A stretch of DNA of 64,000 bases from Janthinobacterium sp. 344 (GCF_900112025.1 NZ_FOKL01000007.1:186001-250000); one strand, 5' to 3'; positions 8,816 through 18,386 are shown, counted from the stretch's first letter. Notes: a model not told the origin generated them from the sequence alone. Translations and numbers: made by a program.

Positions 8816-9525
8816 TGGCGACGTCCAGGGAAAACGGGGAAGCCCCGGTGGCGGCACAAGTGATCCAGGTGCCGCACTATTGGGAAGAGGCGAAGATCGA
8901 GCTGATGAAGCGCGACCGCATCATGAAAAAGCTCATCCCGCAATTTGGCGACCTGCACCTGGTCGGCCATAGCGACCCGTTTACCACCCTGGCCCGTTCG
9001 CTGGTGGGGCAGCAGATCACGCCCAAGGCGGCCGATGCCGCCTGGAAAAAGCTGCTGCTGGCCTGTCCGAAATGCACGCCCTCGCAAGTATTGAAGGCGG
9101 GTGCCGAGCAGCTGTCCGCCTGTGGCTTGTCCAAACGCAAGACCGAATACATCCTCGACCTGGCCGACCATTTCAAGGCCAAGCGCGTGCACGCCAGCCA
9201 GTGGGACCAGATGGATGACGAAGCCGTCATCGCCGAACTGGTGCAGATCCGCGGCATCGGCCGCTGGACAGCCGAGATGTTTTTGATATTTAATCTGCTG
9301 CGACCGAATGTCTTGCCGCTCGACGACCCCGGTTTGATCCAGGGCATCAGCGTCAATTACTTCTCCGGCGAACCTGTTTCCCGCAGCGATGCGCGCGAAG
9401 TTTCCGCCAATTGGGAACCGTGGCGCACCGTGGCGACGTGGTATCTGTGGCGCAGTCTCGACCCTGCAGCCGCCCCTGCCGCAACCGATGCAGCCCCCGG
9501 CGCACCAGCCGGTACGGTAAAATAA
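8812..9525 (+). CDS. DNA-3-methyladenine glycosylase II (AlkA-like)
   Basis: This 237-residue HhH-GPD base-excision glycosylase removes alkylated purines. Visible features are [11 protein letters not shown] (the conserved QQ segment), the helix-hairpin-helix [15 protein letters not shown] and the catalytic Asp in LPLDDPG. It lacks the N-terminal AraC/AdaA-type regulatory part of longer AlkA proteins, so it is a single-domain form. Its ATG overlaps the cysS stop (ATGA). The cysS-glycosylase-accA order is common in Burkholderiales, to my knowledge. Confidence 0.92.
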   Translation: MMATSRENGEAPVAAQVIQVPHYWEEAKIELMKRDRIMKKLIPQFGDLHLVGHSDPFTTLARSLVGQQITPKAADAAWKKLLLACPKCTPSQVLKAGAEQLSACGLSKRKTEYILDLADHFKAKRVHASQWDQMDDEAVIAELVQIRGIGRWTAEMFLIFNLLRPNVLPLDDPGLIQGISVNYFSGEPVSRSDAREVSANWEPWRTVATWYLWRSLDPAAAPAATDAAPGAPAGTVK

Positions 9526-9579
9526 ACATAGATGATGCCGCGCGCCCTGGCGCCGTGGCCGGTAAAACCTGGAGGTACA

Positions 9580-10554
9580 ATGACTAAAACGACTTTCCTC
9601 AATTTTGAACAGCCGATCGCGGAACTCGATTCCAAGATCGAAGAGTTGCGCTTCGTGCAAGACGATTCGGCCGTCGACATCTCGGAAGAGATCGACCGCC
9701 TGGCCAAGAAGAGCCAGCAGCTGACCAAGGATATCTACGCCAAGCTGACGCCTTGGCAAGTGGCGCAGATCGCGCGCCATCCGCAGCGCCCGTACACCAT
9801 GGATTACGTGAATGAAATCTTTACCGATTTCCACGAATTGCATGGCGACCGCAGCTACGCGGACGACCTGTCCGTCGTGGGCGGCCTGGCCCGTTTCAAC
9901 GGCCAGCCGTGCATGGTCATCGGCCACCAGAAGGGCCGCGACACGAAAGAGCGCGCCATGCGCAATTTCGGCATGCCGAAACCGGAAGGCTACCGCAAGG
10001 CCATGCGCCTGATGAAAGTGGCGGAAAAGTTCAACCTGCCCATCTTCACCTTCGTCGACACGCCAGGCGCCTTCCCCGGCATCGACGCGGAAGAGCGCGG
10101 CCAGTCGGAAGCCATCGGCCACAACCTGTACGTGATGGCCGAACTGAAAGTGCCGCTGATCGCCACCATTATCGGTGAAGGCGGTTCCGGCGGCGCGCTG
10201 GCCATCGCCGTGGGCGACGCCGTGCTGATGCTGCAATACTCGACCTATGCCGTGATCTCGCCGGAAGGCTGCGCCTCGATCCTGTGGAAGAGCGCCGAGC
10301 GCGCCTCCGACGCGGCCGAAGCGCTGGGCCTGACGGCGCACCGCCTGAAAGCCATGGGCCTGATCGACAAGATCATCAATGAACCGCTGGGCGGCGCCCA
10401 CCGCGATCCGAAGCAGATGGCGACCTTGCTCAAACGCGCGCTGGCCGACACCCTGCGCCAGTTCCACGGCATGAAAACCAAGGACCTGCTGGCCGCGCGC
10501 CACGAGAAACTGCTCAGCTACGGCAAGTTCAAGGAAACCACGCCGAGCGAGTAA
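9580..10554 (+). CDS. accA: Acetyl-CoA carboxylase carboxyltransferase subunit alpha
   Basis: AccA is the alpha subunit of the carboxyltransferase that makes malonyl-CoA, the first step of fatty acid synthesis. The 324-residue protein carries the family core: [19 protein letters not shown] at the N-terminus, [26 protein letters not shown], and [17 protein letters not shown] site lies 5 bases before the ATG at 9580, which decides against the upstream ATG at 9532. A perfect 30-base palindrome of the dispersed repeat family follows the gene. Confidence 0.97.
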   Translation: MTKTTFLNFEQPIAELDSKIEELRFVQDDSAVDISEEIDRLAKKSQQLTKDIYAKLTPWQVAQIARHPQRPYTMDYVNEIFTDFHELHGDRSYADDLSVVGGLARFNGQPCMVIGHQKGRDTKERAMRNFGMPKPEGYRKAMRLMKVAEKFNLPIFTFVDTPGAFPGIDAEERGQSEAIGHNLYVMAELKVPLIATIIGEGGSGGALAIAVGDAVLMLQYSTYAVISPEGCASILWKSAERASDAAEALGLTAHRLKAMGLIDKIINEPLGGAHRDPKQMATLLKRALADTLRQFHGMKTKDLLAARHEKLLSYGKFKETTPSE

Positions 10555-10578
10555 TTTGTTGAAACCCAATGGCAGAGT

Positions 10579-10608
10579 CCGGGGTCAGACCTTAAGGTCT
10601 GACCCCGG
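10579..10608. repeat. Dispersed palindrome, copy A
   Basis: A perfect 30-base palindrome has arms CCGGGGTCAGACCTT and its complement. It lies between accA and tilS and is followed by a tail ending GGGTTAAA. This copy differs at the centre (TTAA) from the CG-centred copies elsewhere in the window. Confidence 0.9.
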
Positions 10609-10713
10609 CCTTTCAAGGTCTTGGGTTAAAGCAAGCATCAAACACCAGGGACAGGCAGGCAGTCGAACACACTCGGCTGCCGCCTGTCCCTCTTTGCATT
10701 CCCGGAGTCCGAA

Positions 10714-12132
10714 TTGAAAAAGCAACAAACCGCCACCGTCGCCGATATCTTCACCCGCGCGCTGGACGCCTGCGCACCGCCGGCCGGCAGCCCCGTCGGC
10801 ATCGCCCTGAGCGGCGGCCTCGATTCCGCAGCCCTGCTGCACCTGGCGCATGGCTGGGCGCAACAGCAGGGCATCACCTTGCACGCCTTCCACGTGCACC
10901 ATGGCCTGAGCCCGAACGCCGATGCGTGGCTGGCCCACTGCGAGCAGGCATGTGCCGGCCTGGGCGTGCCTTTCGAGGCGCGCCGCGTGACGGTGGAAAC
11001 AAACGCGAAGACGGGTACGGAAGAGGCGGCCCGCAAGCGCCGTTATGCGGCCCTGGGCGAGCTGTGCGCCGCGCACGGCGTGCGCCTGCTGCTGACGGCG
11101 CACCACCAGGATGACCAGGCCGAAACCGTGCTGCTGCAATTGCTGCGCGGCTCGGGCACGGCGGGCCTGTCGGGCATGGATGGCGCCAACAGCGCGCCCG
11201 AACTGCTGGGCAATCCGGACCTGGTGATGGCGCGCCCGCTGCTGCCCGTGTCGCGCCGGCAGCTCGAAGCGTACGTGGCGAAGCATGCGATCGCGCACAT
11301 CCACGACGAATCGAACGACGATCCCCGTTTCGCCCGCAATGCCTTGCGGCACCAGGTGATGCCCGTGCTGGCGCAGGCGTTTCCCGGCTTCCAGGAGCGT
11401 TTCGCCCGCAGCGCCCAGCATGCGCAATCGGCGCAGCGTTTGCTGACGGAACTGGCGACGCAGGATCTGGCCAGCTGCCTCGATGGCGATTGCATCGAGC
11501 TGGCGAAATTGCGCGCGCTGAGCGCGGACCGCTGCTACAACCTGCTGCGCCACTGGTTCGGCACGCGCGGCTTGCGCATGCCGTCGACGGCGTGGCTGGT
11601 GGAAATGCTGGCGCAGTTGCTGGAAGCGCGGCCCGATGCGCAATTGCTGGTGACGCATCCCGACTGCCATGTGCGGCGCCACCGCGACCGCTTATATTTG
11701 ACGCCGAAACTCGGTGACCTGGCCGGCATGCGCGAGCGTGACGACGCGGGCATTCCCGGCCTGGAAAAGGCCAGCCAGGCATTCACCTGGAAAGGCGAGG
11801 CCAGCCTGGCGTTTCCCGCGTATGGCGGCGTGCTGCATTTCGATGCGGTGGAAGCGGGCGGCCAGGGTATCGACCTTGCCTGGTTGCAAGCGCAGACCTT
11901 GACCATCGACTTCCGCCAGGGCGGCGAGCGCCTGAAGCTGGCCCTGAACCGTCCCACCAAGAGCTTGAAATACCATTACCAGGCGTTTGACGTGCCCGCC
12001 TGGGAGCGCGAACGCCTGCCCCTTGTCTGTGCGGCGCAACAATTGCTGTATGCGGCTGGTATTGGCCTCGACTGCCATTGCCTGAGCTTGCTGGATCGTC
12101 CCCGCGTGACCTTGCGCTGGCAGTCCTGCTGA
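10714..12132 (+). CDS. tilS: tRNA(Ile)-lysidine synthase
   Basis: TilS converts C34 of tRNA-Ile(CAU) to lysidine so that the tRNA reads AUA and accepts isoleucine. The 472-residue protein has the PP-loop SGGLDS at residues 33-38 and an HHQDDQAETVLL motif. The C-terminal domains typical of longer TilS proteins follow. The start is a TTG preceded by CGGAG; no ATG fits as well. It sits between accA and lysC, as in related bacteria. Confidence 0.94.
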   Translation: MKKQQTATVADIFTRALDACAPPAGSPVGIALSGGLDSAALLHLAHGWAQQQGITLHAFHVHHGLSPNADAWLAHCEQACAGLGVPFEARRVTVETNAKTGTEEAARKRRYAALGELCAAHGVRLLLTAHHQDDQAETVLLQLLRGSGTAGLSGMDGANSAPELLGNPDLVMARPLLPVSRRQLEAYVAKHAIAHIHDESNDDPRFARNALRHQVMPVLAQAFPGFQERFARSAQHAQSAQRLLTELATQDLASCLDGDCIELAKLRALSADRCYNLLRHWFGTRGLRMPSTAWLVEMLAQLLEARPDAQLLVTHPDCHVRRHRDRLYLTPKLGDLAGMRERDDAGIPGLEKASQAFTWKGEASLAFPAYGGVLHFDAVEAGGQGIDLAWLQAQTLTIDFRQGGERLKLALNRPTKSLKYHYQAFDVPAWERERLPLVCAAQQLLYAAGIGLDCHCLSLLDRPRVTLRWQSC

Positions 12133-12328
12133 GCGTGGGAGCGGCCACCATGGCCGTTCCCCAGGTGGCCCGCAGGTGGCTGTGCAAGCCAGCTGGACTG
12201 CATGGATTGGTTATTTCCATATGTGTAATTGGTATGAGCTAATGCGCTTTTTAGCTTGTTATTTTGCATTGCGGCATGTAGAGTAAAGCCCTCCTTTTTT
12301 ATTCTTCTTGAGCGGAAACTTCACTCTT

Positions 12329-13576
12329 ATGGCTTTAATCGTCCACAAATATGGCGGTACGTCGATGGGCTCGACTGACCGTATCAAGAATGTCGCCAAG
12401 CGCGTTGCCAAGTGGCACGACGCCGGGCATCAAATCGTGGTGGTGCCATCCGCCATGTCGGGCGAAACCAACCGCCTGATTGGACTGGCCAAGGAAATCA
12501 TGGATCAACCCGATCCCCGTGAACTTGACATGATCGCCTCGACAGGCGAACAGGTGTCCGTCGGCCTATTGTCGATGGCACTGCTGGCGATCGGCAAACA
12601 AGCCGTATCCTATGCTGGCTGGCAAGTCGCGATCAAGACCGATTCCGCCTTTACCAAGGCACGCATCCAGTCGATCGATGACGAGAAAGTCAAACGCGAC
12701 CTCGATGCGGGCAAGATTGTCATCATTACCGGTTTCCAGGGCGTCGACGAGAACGACAATATCGCGACCCTGGGCCGCGGTGGTTCCGACACGTCGGCCG
12801 TGGCGATCGCCGCCGCCATGAAGGCGGCCGAGTGCCTGATCTTCACGGACGTCGACGGCGTCTACACGACCGACCCGCGCGTGGTCTCCGAGGCGCGCCG
12901 CCTGAAGACCATCACCTTTGAAGAAATGCTGGAACTCGCTTCGCTGGGCTCCAAAGTGCTGCAAACGCGTTCGGTGGAATTTGCCGGCAACTACCGCGTG
13001 CCCACGCGCGTGCTGTCGTCGCTGACCGACCCGATGTTGCCGCTGGAAATAGAAGCCAATTCAGGCACCCTGATTTCGTTTGAGGAAGATACAAACATGG
13101 AACAAGCAGTCATCTCCGGCATCGCCTTCAACCGCGATGAAGCCAAAATCACCGTGCTCGGCGTGCCCGACCGTCCAGGCGTGGCCTACCACATCCTGGG
13201 ACCGGTGGCGGACGCGAACATCGAAGTCGACATGATCATACAGAATCAGTCGGTCGACGGTAAAACGGACTTCACCTTCACCGTCTCGCGCGGCGAATAT
13301 GCGCGCGCGCTGGCCGTGCTGGAAGCGAACCGCGAATCGCTGGGCGCGGCCAGCATCACGGGCGACGCGAAAGTGTCGAAACTGTCCGTCGTCGGCGTCG
13401 GCATGCGCAGCCACGTGGGCGTCGCCTCGCAGATGTTCCGCACCCTGTCGGAAGAGGGCATCAACATCATGATGATCTCCACTTCCGAGATCAAGATTTC
13501 CGTGCTGATCGATGAAAAGTACATGGAACTGGCCGTGCGCGCGCTGCATAAAGCGTTCGAGCTGGAAAAAGCTTAA
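12329..13576 (+). CDS. lysC: Aspartate kinase
   Basis: Aspartokinase phosphorylates aspartate, the first step towards lysine, threonine and methionine. The 415-residue protein begins MALIVHKYGGTS, the nucleotide-binding signature, and has the kinase core (GFQGVDENDNIATLGRGGSD). Two C-terminal ACT domains (around residues 265-410, including PDRPGVAYHILG) make it the feedback-regulated alpha-type enzyme. I chose the ATG at 12329; an upstream TTG at 12308 is less likely. The internal second start (beta subunit) known from some LysC genes cannot be judged here. Confidence 0.95.
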   Translation: MALIVHKYGGTSMGSTDRIKNVAKRVAKWHDAGHQIVVVPSAMSGETNRLIGLAKEIMDQPDPRELDMIASTGEQVSVGLLSMALLAIGKQAVSYAGWQVAIKTDSAFTKARIQSIDDEKVKRDLDAGKIVIITGFQGVDENDNIATLGRGGSDTSAVAIAAAMKAAECLIFTDVDGVYTTDPRVVSEARRLKTITFEEMLELASLGSKVLQTRSVEFAGNYRVPTRVLSSLTDPMLPLEIEANSGTLISFEEDTNMEQAVISGIAFNRDEAKITVLGVPDRPGVAYHILGPVADANIEVDMIIQNQSVDGKTDFTFTVSRGEYARALAVLEANRESLGAASITGDAKVSKLSVVGVGMRSHVGVASQMFRTLSEEGINIMMISTSEIKISVLIDEKYMELAVRALHKAFELEKA

Positions 13577-13588
13577 AAATGTAAAAAT

Positions 13589-13622
13589 ATTGCCCCACGC
13601 CCTTGACCAAAGGGGGGGCAAT
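13589..13622 (+). terminator. Possible terminator hairpin after lysC
   Basis: ATTGCCCC pairs with GGGGCAAT, with an inner CCCTT/AAGGG helix, 13 bases past the lysC stop. There is no clear T run, so Rho-independent function is uncertain. Confidence 0.4.
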
Positions 13623-13686
13623 CGATATTATGACGTTCGTCGCTGCAGCGCAGTTAGCTACAGAGACATAGTTGAGTAATCAGCTA

Positions 13687-13779
13687 GGAGACGTGGCCGA
13701 GTGGCCGAAGGCACATCCCTGCTAAGGATGCATACGGCTTATACCTGTATCGTGGGTTCGAATCCCACCGTCTCCGCCA
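13687..13779 (+). tRNA. tRNA-Ser (anticodon GCU)
   Basis: The acceptor stem GGAGACG pairs with CGTCTCC, followed by discriminator G and an encoded CCA. The anticodon arm CATCC-CTGCTAA-GGATG places GCT at 13721-13723, which reads AGC/AGU serine codons. A long variable arm typical of a class II tRNA and the T-arm GTGGG-TTCGAAT-CCCAC complete it. A terminator follows directly. Confidence 0.97.
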
Positions 13780-13794
13780 GAATCAAATAAAAAA

Positions 13795-13818
13795 GCCTCC
13801 CCTGCGGGAGGCTTTTTT
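13795..13818 (+). terminator. Rho-independent terminator of tRNA-Ser
   Basis: The stem GCCTCCC/GGGAGGC with a CTGC loop is followed by six T and lies 15 bases downstream of the tRNA CCA end. Confidence 0.93.
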
Positions 13819-13967
13819 ATTTGTCTGGACGGAACGGTGGGATTCGAAGACGCAGCGCCCTGGCGGGCGCGCAGGCTCTCCGAATCGCCCATCTGCCGCG
13901 CTGCGCGCGGCCCCGTTGGCCGCGCAGCGGCCAACGCCGTCCCCTCATCTCAGGCAATGGCGGCCAG

Positions 13968-14058
13968 CGCCTGCGCCGGCCTCTGCGAGCTGCCTGCGCC
14001 GGCCTCTGCGAGCACATGCGCCGGCCTCTGCCAGCGCCTGCGCCGACCTGTGCCCAGC
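13968..14058. repeat. Imperfect 22-23 bp tandem repeat before the chemoreceptor gene
   Basis: About four head-to-tail copies of a unit built on CTGCGCCGGCCTCTGC(G/C)AG lie in the 384-base stretch (13819-14202) between the tRNA terminator and the chemoreceptor gene. The last copy is degenerate. I see no gene in this stretch. The promoter of the chemoreceptor gene should be in its AT-richer right end (about 14090-14160). Confidence 0.7.
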
Positions 14059-14202
14059 AAGGGATTCTTTTTCACCGCATTCAGCCCAACCCCCTTAAAA
14101 AATTGCATAATCTGCAAATGCCACGTGGAAATTTCATACTGGCCAGCGCGGTCTATGTCCGCCGCATTGACGGCATGGCCCGCACAACCGAGGGGGACGC
14201 AC

Positions 14203-15780
14203 ATGCAACTGCTTCGTCAAGTCAAACTGTCGCGCCGGCTGGCCTTGTTGGTCGCCATCTTTTCGCTGGGCCTGATCGTGTATGGCGGCTGGTCGCTGCG
14301 CGTGCTGCACGAACTGAAGGTCAACGGCCCCGTGTACCACCGCATTGTGCAGGGCAAAGACCTGGTGGCCGACGTGCTGCCGCCGCCGGAATACATCCTC
14401 GAATCGTATCTGGTGGCGTTCCAGCTGATGGCGTCCGAAGACAGGGGCGCGCGAGACAAGCTGGTCGAACGCCTGAAGGCCCTGAAGGCCGAGTACGACA
14501 CGCGCCATCAGTTCTGGCGTACCCAGGATCTCGATCACGATATCGCCGAAGCCTTGCTGACGCAGGCGCACGCCCCTGCCGTGGCTTTCTATGACACGGT
14601 ATTCACGCGCTTCATCCCCGCGCTGCAGGGGCAGGACAAGGCGGGCGTGGCCACTGCCATGGCGGCCATGGCCGCCAGCTACGACAGCCATCTGGCGGCC
14701 ATCAACCGCGTGGTCGACATGACCAGCAAGCGTTCGGCGGCGTTCGAGACCGCATCGGCCGACAGGGCCCGCTCGGCGACCGTGCTGCTGGCGGGCTTGC
14801 TGCTGGGGGCGCTGGGCGTCAGCATCGCCGGCGCCGTGCTGATCAGTCGCAGCATCACCGGCCCCCTGCAGGAGGCCTTGCAGACCGCGCAGCGGGTGGC
14901 GGCCGGCGACTTGAGCAATCGCGTCGGCAGCCGCTATTCCGACGAGCCCGGTCAATTGCTGCAGGCCCTTGAAGCGATGAATGGCAGCCTGTCGCGCACC
15001 GTGGGCCAGGTGCGCAGCAGCACGGAAAGCATCACTGTCGCTTCGCGCGAAATCGCGGCCGGCAATTTCGACCTGTCGTCGCGCACGGAAGCGCAAGCCA
15101 GTTCGCTGGAAGAAACGGCTTCCGCGATGAAGGAGCTGACCAGCACGGTAAAGCAGAATGCCGACAATGCGCGGCAGGCGAACCAGCTGGTGGTGTCGGC
15201 GTCGGAATTTGCCGTGCAGGGCGGCCAGGTGGTCGGGCGCGTGGTCGATACCATGGGCGCCATCAATGCCAGCTCGCGCAAGATCGTCGATATCGTCGAC
15301 GTGATCGACAGCATCGCTTTCCAGACGAATATCCTGGCCTTGAACGCAGCGGTAGAGGCGGCCAGGGCGGGCGAGCAGGGACGCGGCTTCGCCGTCGTCG
15401 CCAGCGAAGTGCGCAGCCTGGCGCAACGCTCGGCCAGCGCCGCGCGCGAAATCAAGGCCATGATCGGCGATTCGGTCGAGCGCGTCGACGCGGGCAGCAA
15501 GCTGGTGGACGAGGCGGGCGCCACGATGGACAAGATCGTCACATCCGTCAAGCAGGTGGTCGACCTGATGAGCGAGATCGCCGCCGCCAGCCAGGAGCAG
15601 AGCCTGGGCATCGAACAGGTCAACCAGGCCATCACGCAGATGGACGAGGTCACGCAGCAGAATGCCGCCCTGGTCGAGGAAGCGGCGGCCGCTGCCGGCA
15701 GCCTGGAAGAGCAGGCCGCCAGCCTGGTGCGGGAAGTGGGGGTGTTCAAGCTCGCCAGCCAGGCGGCCGCGCGCGCCTGA
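14203..15780 (+). CDS. Methyl-accepting chemotaxis protein
   Basis: This 525-residue chemoreceptor has a first membrane helix at about residues 12-30, a periplasmic ligand-binding region of about 160 residues, a second helix near 193-212 ([18 protein letters not shown]), and a HAMP domain. The cytoplasmic signalling hairpin has its tip at [34 protein letters not shown]. It would relay an unknown ligand signal to CheA/CheW. No NWETF-type CheR-tether ends the protein. I chose the ATG at 14203 because a GAGGGGG site precedes it and the membrane anchor starts here; the frame is open upstream only over the tandem repeats. Confidence 0.94.
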   Translation: MQLLRQVKLSRRLALLVAIFSLGLIVYGGWSLRVLHELKVNGPVYHRIVQGKDLVADVLPPPEYILESYLVAFQLMASEDRGARDKLVERLKALKAEYDTRHQFWRTQDLDHDIAEALLTQAHAPAVAFYDTVFTRFIPALQGQDKAGVATAMAAMAASYDSHLAAINRVVDMTSKRSAAFETASADRARSATVLLAGLLLGALGVSIAGAVLISRSITGPLQEALQTAQRVAAGDLSNRVGSRYSDEPGQLLQALEAMNGSLSRTVGQVRSSTESITVASREIAAGNFDLSSRTEAQASSLEETASAMKELTSTVKQNADNARQANQLVVSASEFAVQGGQVVGRVVDTMGAINASSRKIVDIVDVIDSIAFQTNILALNAAVEAARAGEQGRGFAVVASEVRSLAQRSASAAREIKAMIGDSVERVDAGSKLVDEAGATMDKIVTSVKQVVDLMSEIAAASQEQSLGIEQVNQAITQMDEVTQQNAALVEEAAAAAGSLEEQAASLVREVGVFKLASQAAARA

Positions 15781-15930
15781 TGCCGTCTGCCGCCGCCTGT
15801 CTTGCGGCCGCTGATGATTGCTGGCAGCGTCGCGTGCGGGCCACGCCACGCTGCCGCATGCGCTACAGTGCCGCGTCAGTCAAGGTCGCCGTGATCTTGC
15901 CTGCGTGCCGTTCACTTTTATGGAAGCAAC

Positions 15931-16536
15931 ATGAATACACCGTATCGCGCTGCGATCGCAGCCCTGTGCGCCAGCCTCTCGCCCGCCATGGCGGGGGCCG
16001 CCCCCGCCGCGCCTCCGTTCCTTGACGTGCTCGCGTATCAGTACGCCGCTTGCGTCCGGCCCGCCTACCATCAGGCCGACCTGCTCGTGCATGAGGGGAT
16101 GGTGCGCTACCCGGTCGGCGTCAAGGGTGAAGCCTACACGGTCGAAGTGCAGGAACGCATGGGCTTTTCGCTGCAGGCGGGCATAGGCGGTCCCGTGGCG
16201 GCCGTCGTCAAGCTGGACCGGCCGCCACCGGGACAGTTCGAGGAGCAGGCGCGCTGGCGCGAGCGCTGGCTGCGCGACGTGGCCGAGCGCAGCGGCGTGG
16301 CGCTGGAAGAGCGGAACCTTGCCGGCGGCGCGCGCGTGCTGGCCGTGAACAAGGGCGAGGTCAAGGGGAACTACGTGGGGCAGTCACTGCTGGTCGATCC
16401 GGCACGGCAGTTGTTCATCGATATCGCGTGGCCGAACACGCTGGATATCTATCGCGGCCCCGACGGCTTGCGGCGGGTGCGCGCAGTGCAGGATGACGTC
16501 TGGCGGCGCCTGCTGTCTTGCGCACCTGCCGGGTGA
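15931..16536 (+). CDS. Exported protein of unknown function
   Basis: The 201-residue protein starts with a likely signal peptide (MNTPYRAAIAALCASLSPAMAGAAPA, cleavage near AGA-AP). A GGAAG site lies 6 bases upstream. The mature part is a single soluble domain with an Arg/Glu-rich helix (EEQARWRERWLRDVAERSG) and a beta-rich end. I do not recognise the family. It lies between the chemoreceptor gene and the Fur-box gene and has no obvious operon partner. Confidence 0.6.
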   Translation: MNTPYRAAIAALCASLSPAMAGAAPAAPPFLDVLAYQYAACVRPAYHQADLLVHEGMVRYPVGVKGEAYTVEVQERMGFSLQAGIGGPVAAVVKLDRPPPGQFEEQARWRERWLRDVAERSGVALEERNLAGGARVLAVNKGEVKGNYVGQSLLVDPARQLFIDIAWPNTLDIYRGPDGLRRVRAVQDDVWRRLLSCAPAG

Positions 16537-16585
16537 GGCCGGCGGCCAGCGCATACCCCTGCTGCGAGCGCGTGCATACACAAAT

Positions 16586-16604
16586 AATAATGATTCTCAT
16601 TTAT
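16586..16604. promoter_or_regulatory. Fur box
   Basis: The 19 bases AATAATGATTCTCATTTAT match 13 of 19 positions of the consensus GATAATGATAATCATTATC, including the core AATGAT...TCATT. The site sits in an AT-rich patch just upstream of the DUF2325 gene, where it would overlap the promoter. This points to iron-responsive repression. Confidence 0.75.
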
Positions 16605-16669
16605 AATTATGTGCCATGGGGGTGCAATGGGCTGGCGCCATGGCGTCACGGGTGGTAAAGGAGGGCATG

Positions 16670-17368
16670 ATGGGCAGCAGGGATGGCAACGAGGATTTGA
16701 TCGCGCATGAGCACCGCGTGCTGATGGGGGAATATGGCCGCGCGCAGGCGCGCTGCAGTGCGCAGCTGGCCGCGCAGGCTGCCCGCATCGGGCAGCTGGA
16801 GTCGGACCTGATGCGCGCGCGGGCGCAGGTCGTGATCCGCGATACGCAGCTGGCGCTGGCGCGCGACGCACTGGCCGAACTGGTGGCCAGCGTGCCGGGC
16901 TTGCCGACGCGTGCCCGGCTGGCGCGCAAGGTCGAGTGGCTCGGCGAGCGCGTGCAGGACCTGATGCGCGAGCTGCTGCGCCTGCAGTGGCTGCCCGCGC
17001 CTTCCGTCGTGCCCGCACCCGCCGTGCCGGCCGACGTGCGCGAAAAAGCCGTGCTCTACGTGGGCAGCTATGCGACGCTGGCGCCGGGGCAGGACGCGGG
17101 TGGCGCCGCCGTGGCGCAGCGCGCCATCGAGCAGGCCGGCGGTCGCTTCCTCCATCACACGGGCGGCGATGACGGCGCCGACGATGCGGCCGCGCTGGAA
17201 GCCGGTCTCGTGGCGGCCGACCTGGTGATTTGCCAGACGGGCTGCGTCAGCCACGACGCCTACTGGCGCGTGCATGACCACTGCAGGCGCACGGGCAAGC
17301 AGTGCGTGCTGGTGGACCAGCCGCAAGCCATGCATTTCGTGCGCAAGGAGGCGCTGGCCGGTTTTTGA
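16670..17368 (+). CDS. DUF2325 protein under a Fur box
   Basis: The protein of about 232 residues has an N-terminal helical, probably coiled-coil region (residues 10-100, rich in Arg/Ala/Glu). Its C-terminal DUF2325 domain is recognisable by LYVGSYATL, HHTGGDDGADD, ADLVICQTGCVSHDAYW and KQCVLVDQP. The domain function is unknown; the conserved Cys and His suggest metal or redox sensing. I chose the ATG at 16670 because AAAGGAGGG lies just before it; an ATG at 16616 without a ribosome site is possible. The Fur box upstream predicts expression under iron limitation. Confidence 0.8.
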   Translation: MGSRDGNEDLIAHEHRVLMGEYGRAQARCSAQLAAQAARIGQLESDLMRARAQVVIRDTQLALARDALAELVASVPGLPTRARLARKVEWLGERVQDLMRELLRLQWLPAPSVVPAPAVPADVREKAVLYVGSYATLAPGQDAGGAAVAQRAIEQAGGRFLHHTGGDDGADDAAALEAGLVAADLVICQTGCVSHDAYWRVHDHCRRTGKQCVLVDQPQAMHFVRKEALAGF

Positions 17369-17371
17369 TTC

Positions 17372-17394
17372 CGGATTAACGCCTGCTTAATCCG
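17372..17394. terminator. Hairpin between the DUF2325 and TlpA genes
   Basis: A perfect 8-bp stem CGGATTAA/TTAATCCG with a 7-base loop lies 3 bases after the DUF2325 stop. There is no T run. It could end transcription weakly or be an operator for the next gene. Confidence 0.35.
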
Positions 17395-17438
17395 CATGGG
17401 GCACAATGGCCGTCCATTCGACGTCATAGAAAGCGCCC

Positions 17439-18266
17439 ATGCTGTCCCTGCAAATCGGCCCACTGGCTTTGCCCACAGGCCTCGTCCTGCTGTTTCTTGC
17501 CCTGTGCGTCGCCTACGGCGCGGCGTGGTGGCTGCGGAAGTACCGCCGGCTGCCGGACGCCGGCCCCCTCGTTTCCGACATGCTGATCGCCGGCCTGCTG
17601 GCGGCGCGCCTGGCGTTCGTGCTGCGCTGGCATGAACAGTATCTGGCCGCGCCGTGGTCCATCATCAATATCCGCGACGGCGGCTTCCTGGCGCCGGCCG
17701 GTGTCGCCGCCGCGCTGGCCGTCGCCGCGTGGCGCTGCCGGCGTCCCGCCGCAGCGTCCCTGCGCCGTCCGCTGGCCATCAGCGTGGCCTGCGGCGCGCT
17801 GGCCTGGGGCGTGCTGAGCGCAGGGATCTGGCTGGCCGACGACCAGCCGGCGGCCCTGCCGGCCGTGGCGCTGCAGACGCTGGACGGCAGGTCCACCAGC
17901 CTGGCGGCGCTGGCCGGCGGCAAGCCGCTGGTGGTCAACCTGTGGGCCAGCTGGTGCCCGCCATGCCGGCGCGAGATGCCCGTGCTGGCCGCCGCGCAGC
18001 AGGCGCGCGCCGATATCGTCTTCGTGTATGCGAACCAGCGCGAGGATGCGGCGGCCGCCGCCGCTTTCCTGGACAGGAGCGGCGCGACCCTGCGCAATGT
18101 GGTGCTCGACGGCGAGGCCGCGCTGGGCAAGGCGGCCGGTTCCTCGGCCCTGCCCACCACCCTGTTTTATGACGCGCAGGGGCGGCTGGCCGATACGCAC
18201 CTGGGCGAATTGTCCGATGCCTCGCTGGCCAGCAAGCTGCAGAAGATCGCGGCGCCCGCGCCATAG
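17439..18266 (+). CDS. Lgt-like membrane domain fused to a TlpA thioredoxin domain
   Basis: This 275-residue protein has two parts. Residues 1-130 hold about four membrane helices with a pattern (AARLAFVLRW, SIINIRDGGF) resembling part of prolipoprotein diacylglyceryl transferase. Residues 140-275 form a TlpA/ResA-type thioredoxin domain with WASWCPPCRREMP, which should face the periplasm and reduce or exchange disulfides, for example in cytochrome c maturation. It stands alone between two hairpins; no cytochrome or Dsb gene is adjacent. The Lgt-like part lacks most of the enzyme, so it is more likely an anchor than a transferase. Confidence 0.8.
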   Translation: MLSLQIGPLALPTGLVLLFLALCVAYGAAWWLRKYRRLPDAGPLVSDMLIAGLLAARLAFVLRWHEQYLAAPWSIINIRDGGFLAPAGVAAALAVAAWRCRRPAAASLRRPLAISVACGALAWGVLSAGIWLADDQPAALPAVALQTLDGRSTSLAALAGGKPLVVNLWASWCPPCRREMPVLAAAQQARADIVFVYANQREDAAAAAAFLDRSGATLRNVVLDGEAALGKAAGSSALPTTLFYDAQGRLADTHLGELSDASLASKLQKIAAPAP

Positions 18267-18286
18267 CGCCGATGCCTGCCCGCCGG

Positions 18287-18319
18287 GCCGCCCATCCGCC
18301 AGGATGCGCGGCTTTTTTT
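18287..18319 (+). terminator. Rho-independent terminator after the TlpA-fusion gene
   Basis: GCCGCCCATCC pairs with GGATGCGCGGC (one mismatch) around a short loop and is followed by seven T. Confidence 0.88.
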
Positions 18320-18348
18320 ACGTCTTGCCGCATGCCGCGCACTTTCTG

Positions 18349-18370
18349 ATAGTATACCCCCCTATAGTAT
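18349..18370. promoter_or_regulatory. RcnR/DmeR-type operator with a six-C tract
   Basis: ATAGTATA, then six C, then TATAGTAT lies 16 bases before the regulator ATG. RcnR/FrmR-family repressors bind AT-rich inverted repeats flanking a G/C tract of this kind. The site should be blocked in the absence of metal and released on Ni/Co binding. Confidence 0.8.
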
Positions 18371-18386
18371 TCATCGGAGCCGGGAT

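Noticed and set aside
8563..10569. 668-codon minus-strand frame opposite the DNA-glycosylase and accA genes
   Set aside because: Antisense shadow covering several clear plus-strand genes.
12133..12328. Possible lysine-type riboswitch before lysC
   Set aside because: The leader lacks a conserved five-stem lysine aptamer pattern that I can see; only a short hairpin near 12137-12161 is present.
13968..14058. Possible CRISPR array
   Set aside because: Units are contiguous without spacers and too degenerate; there are no cas genes.
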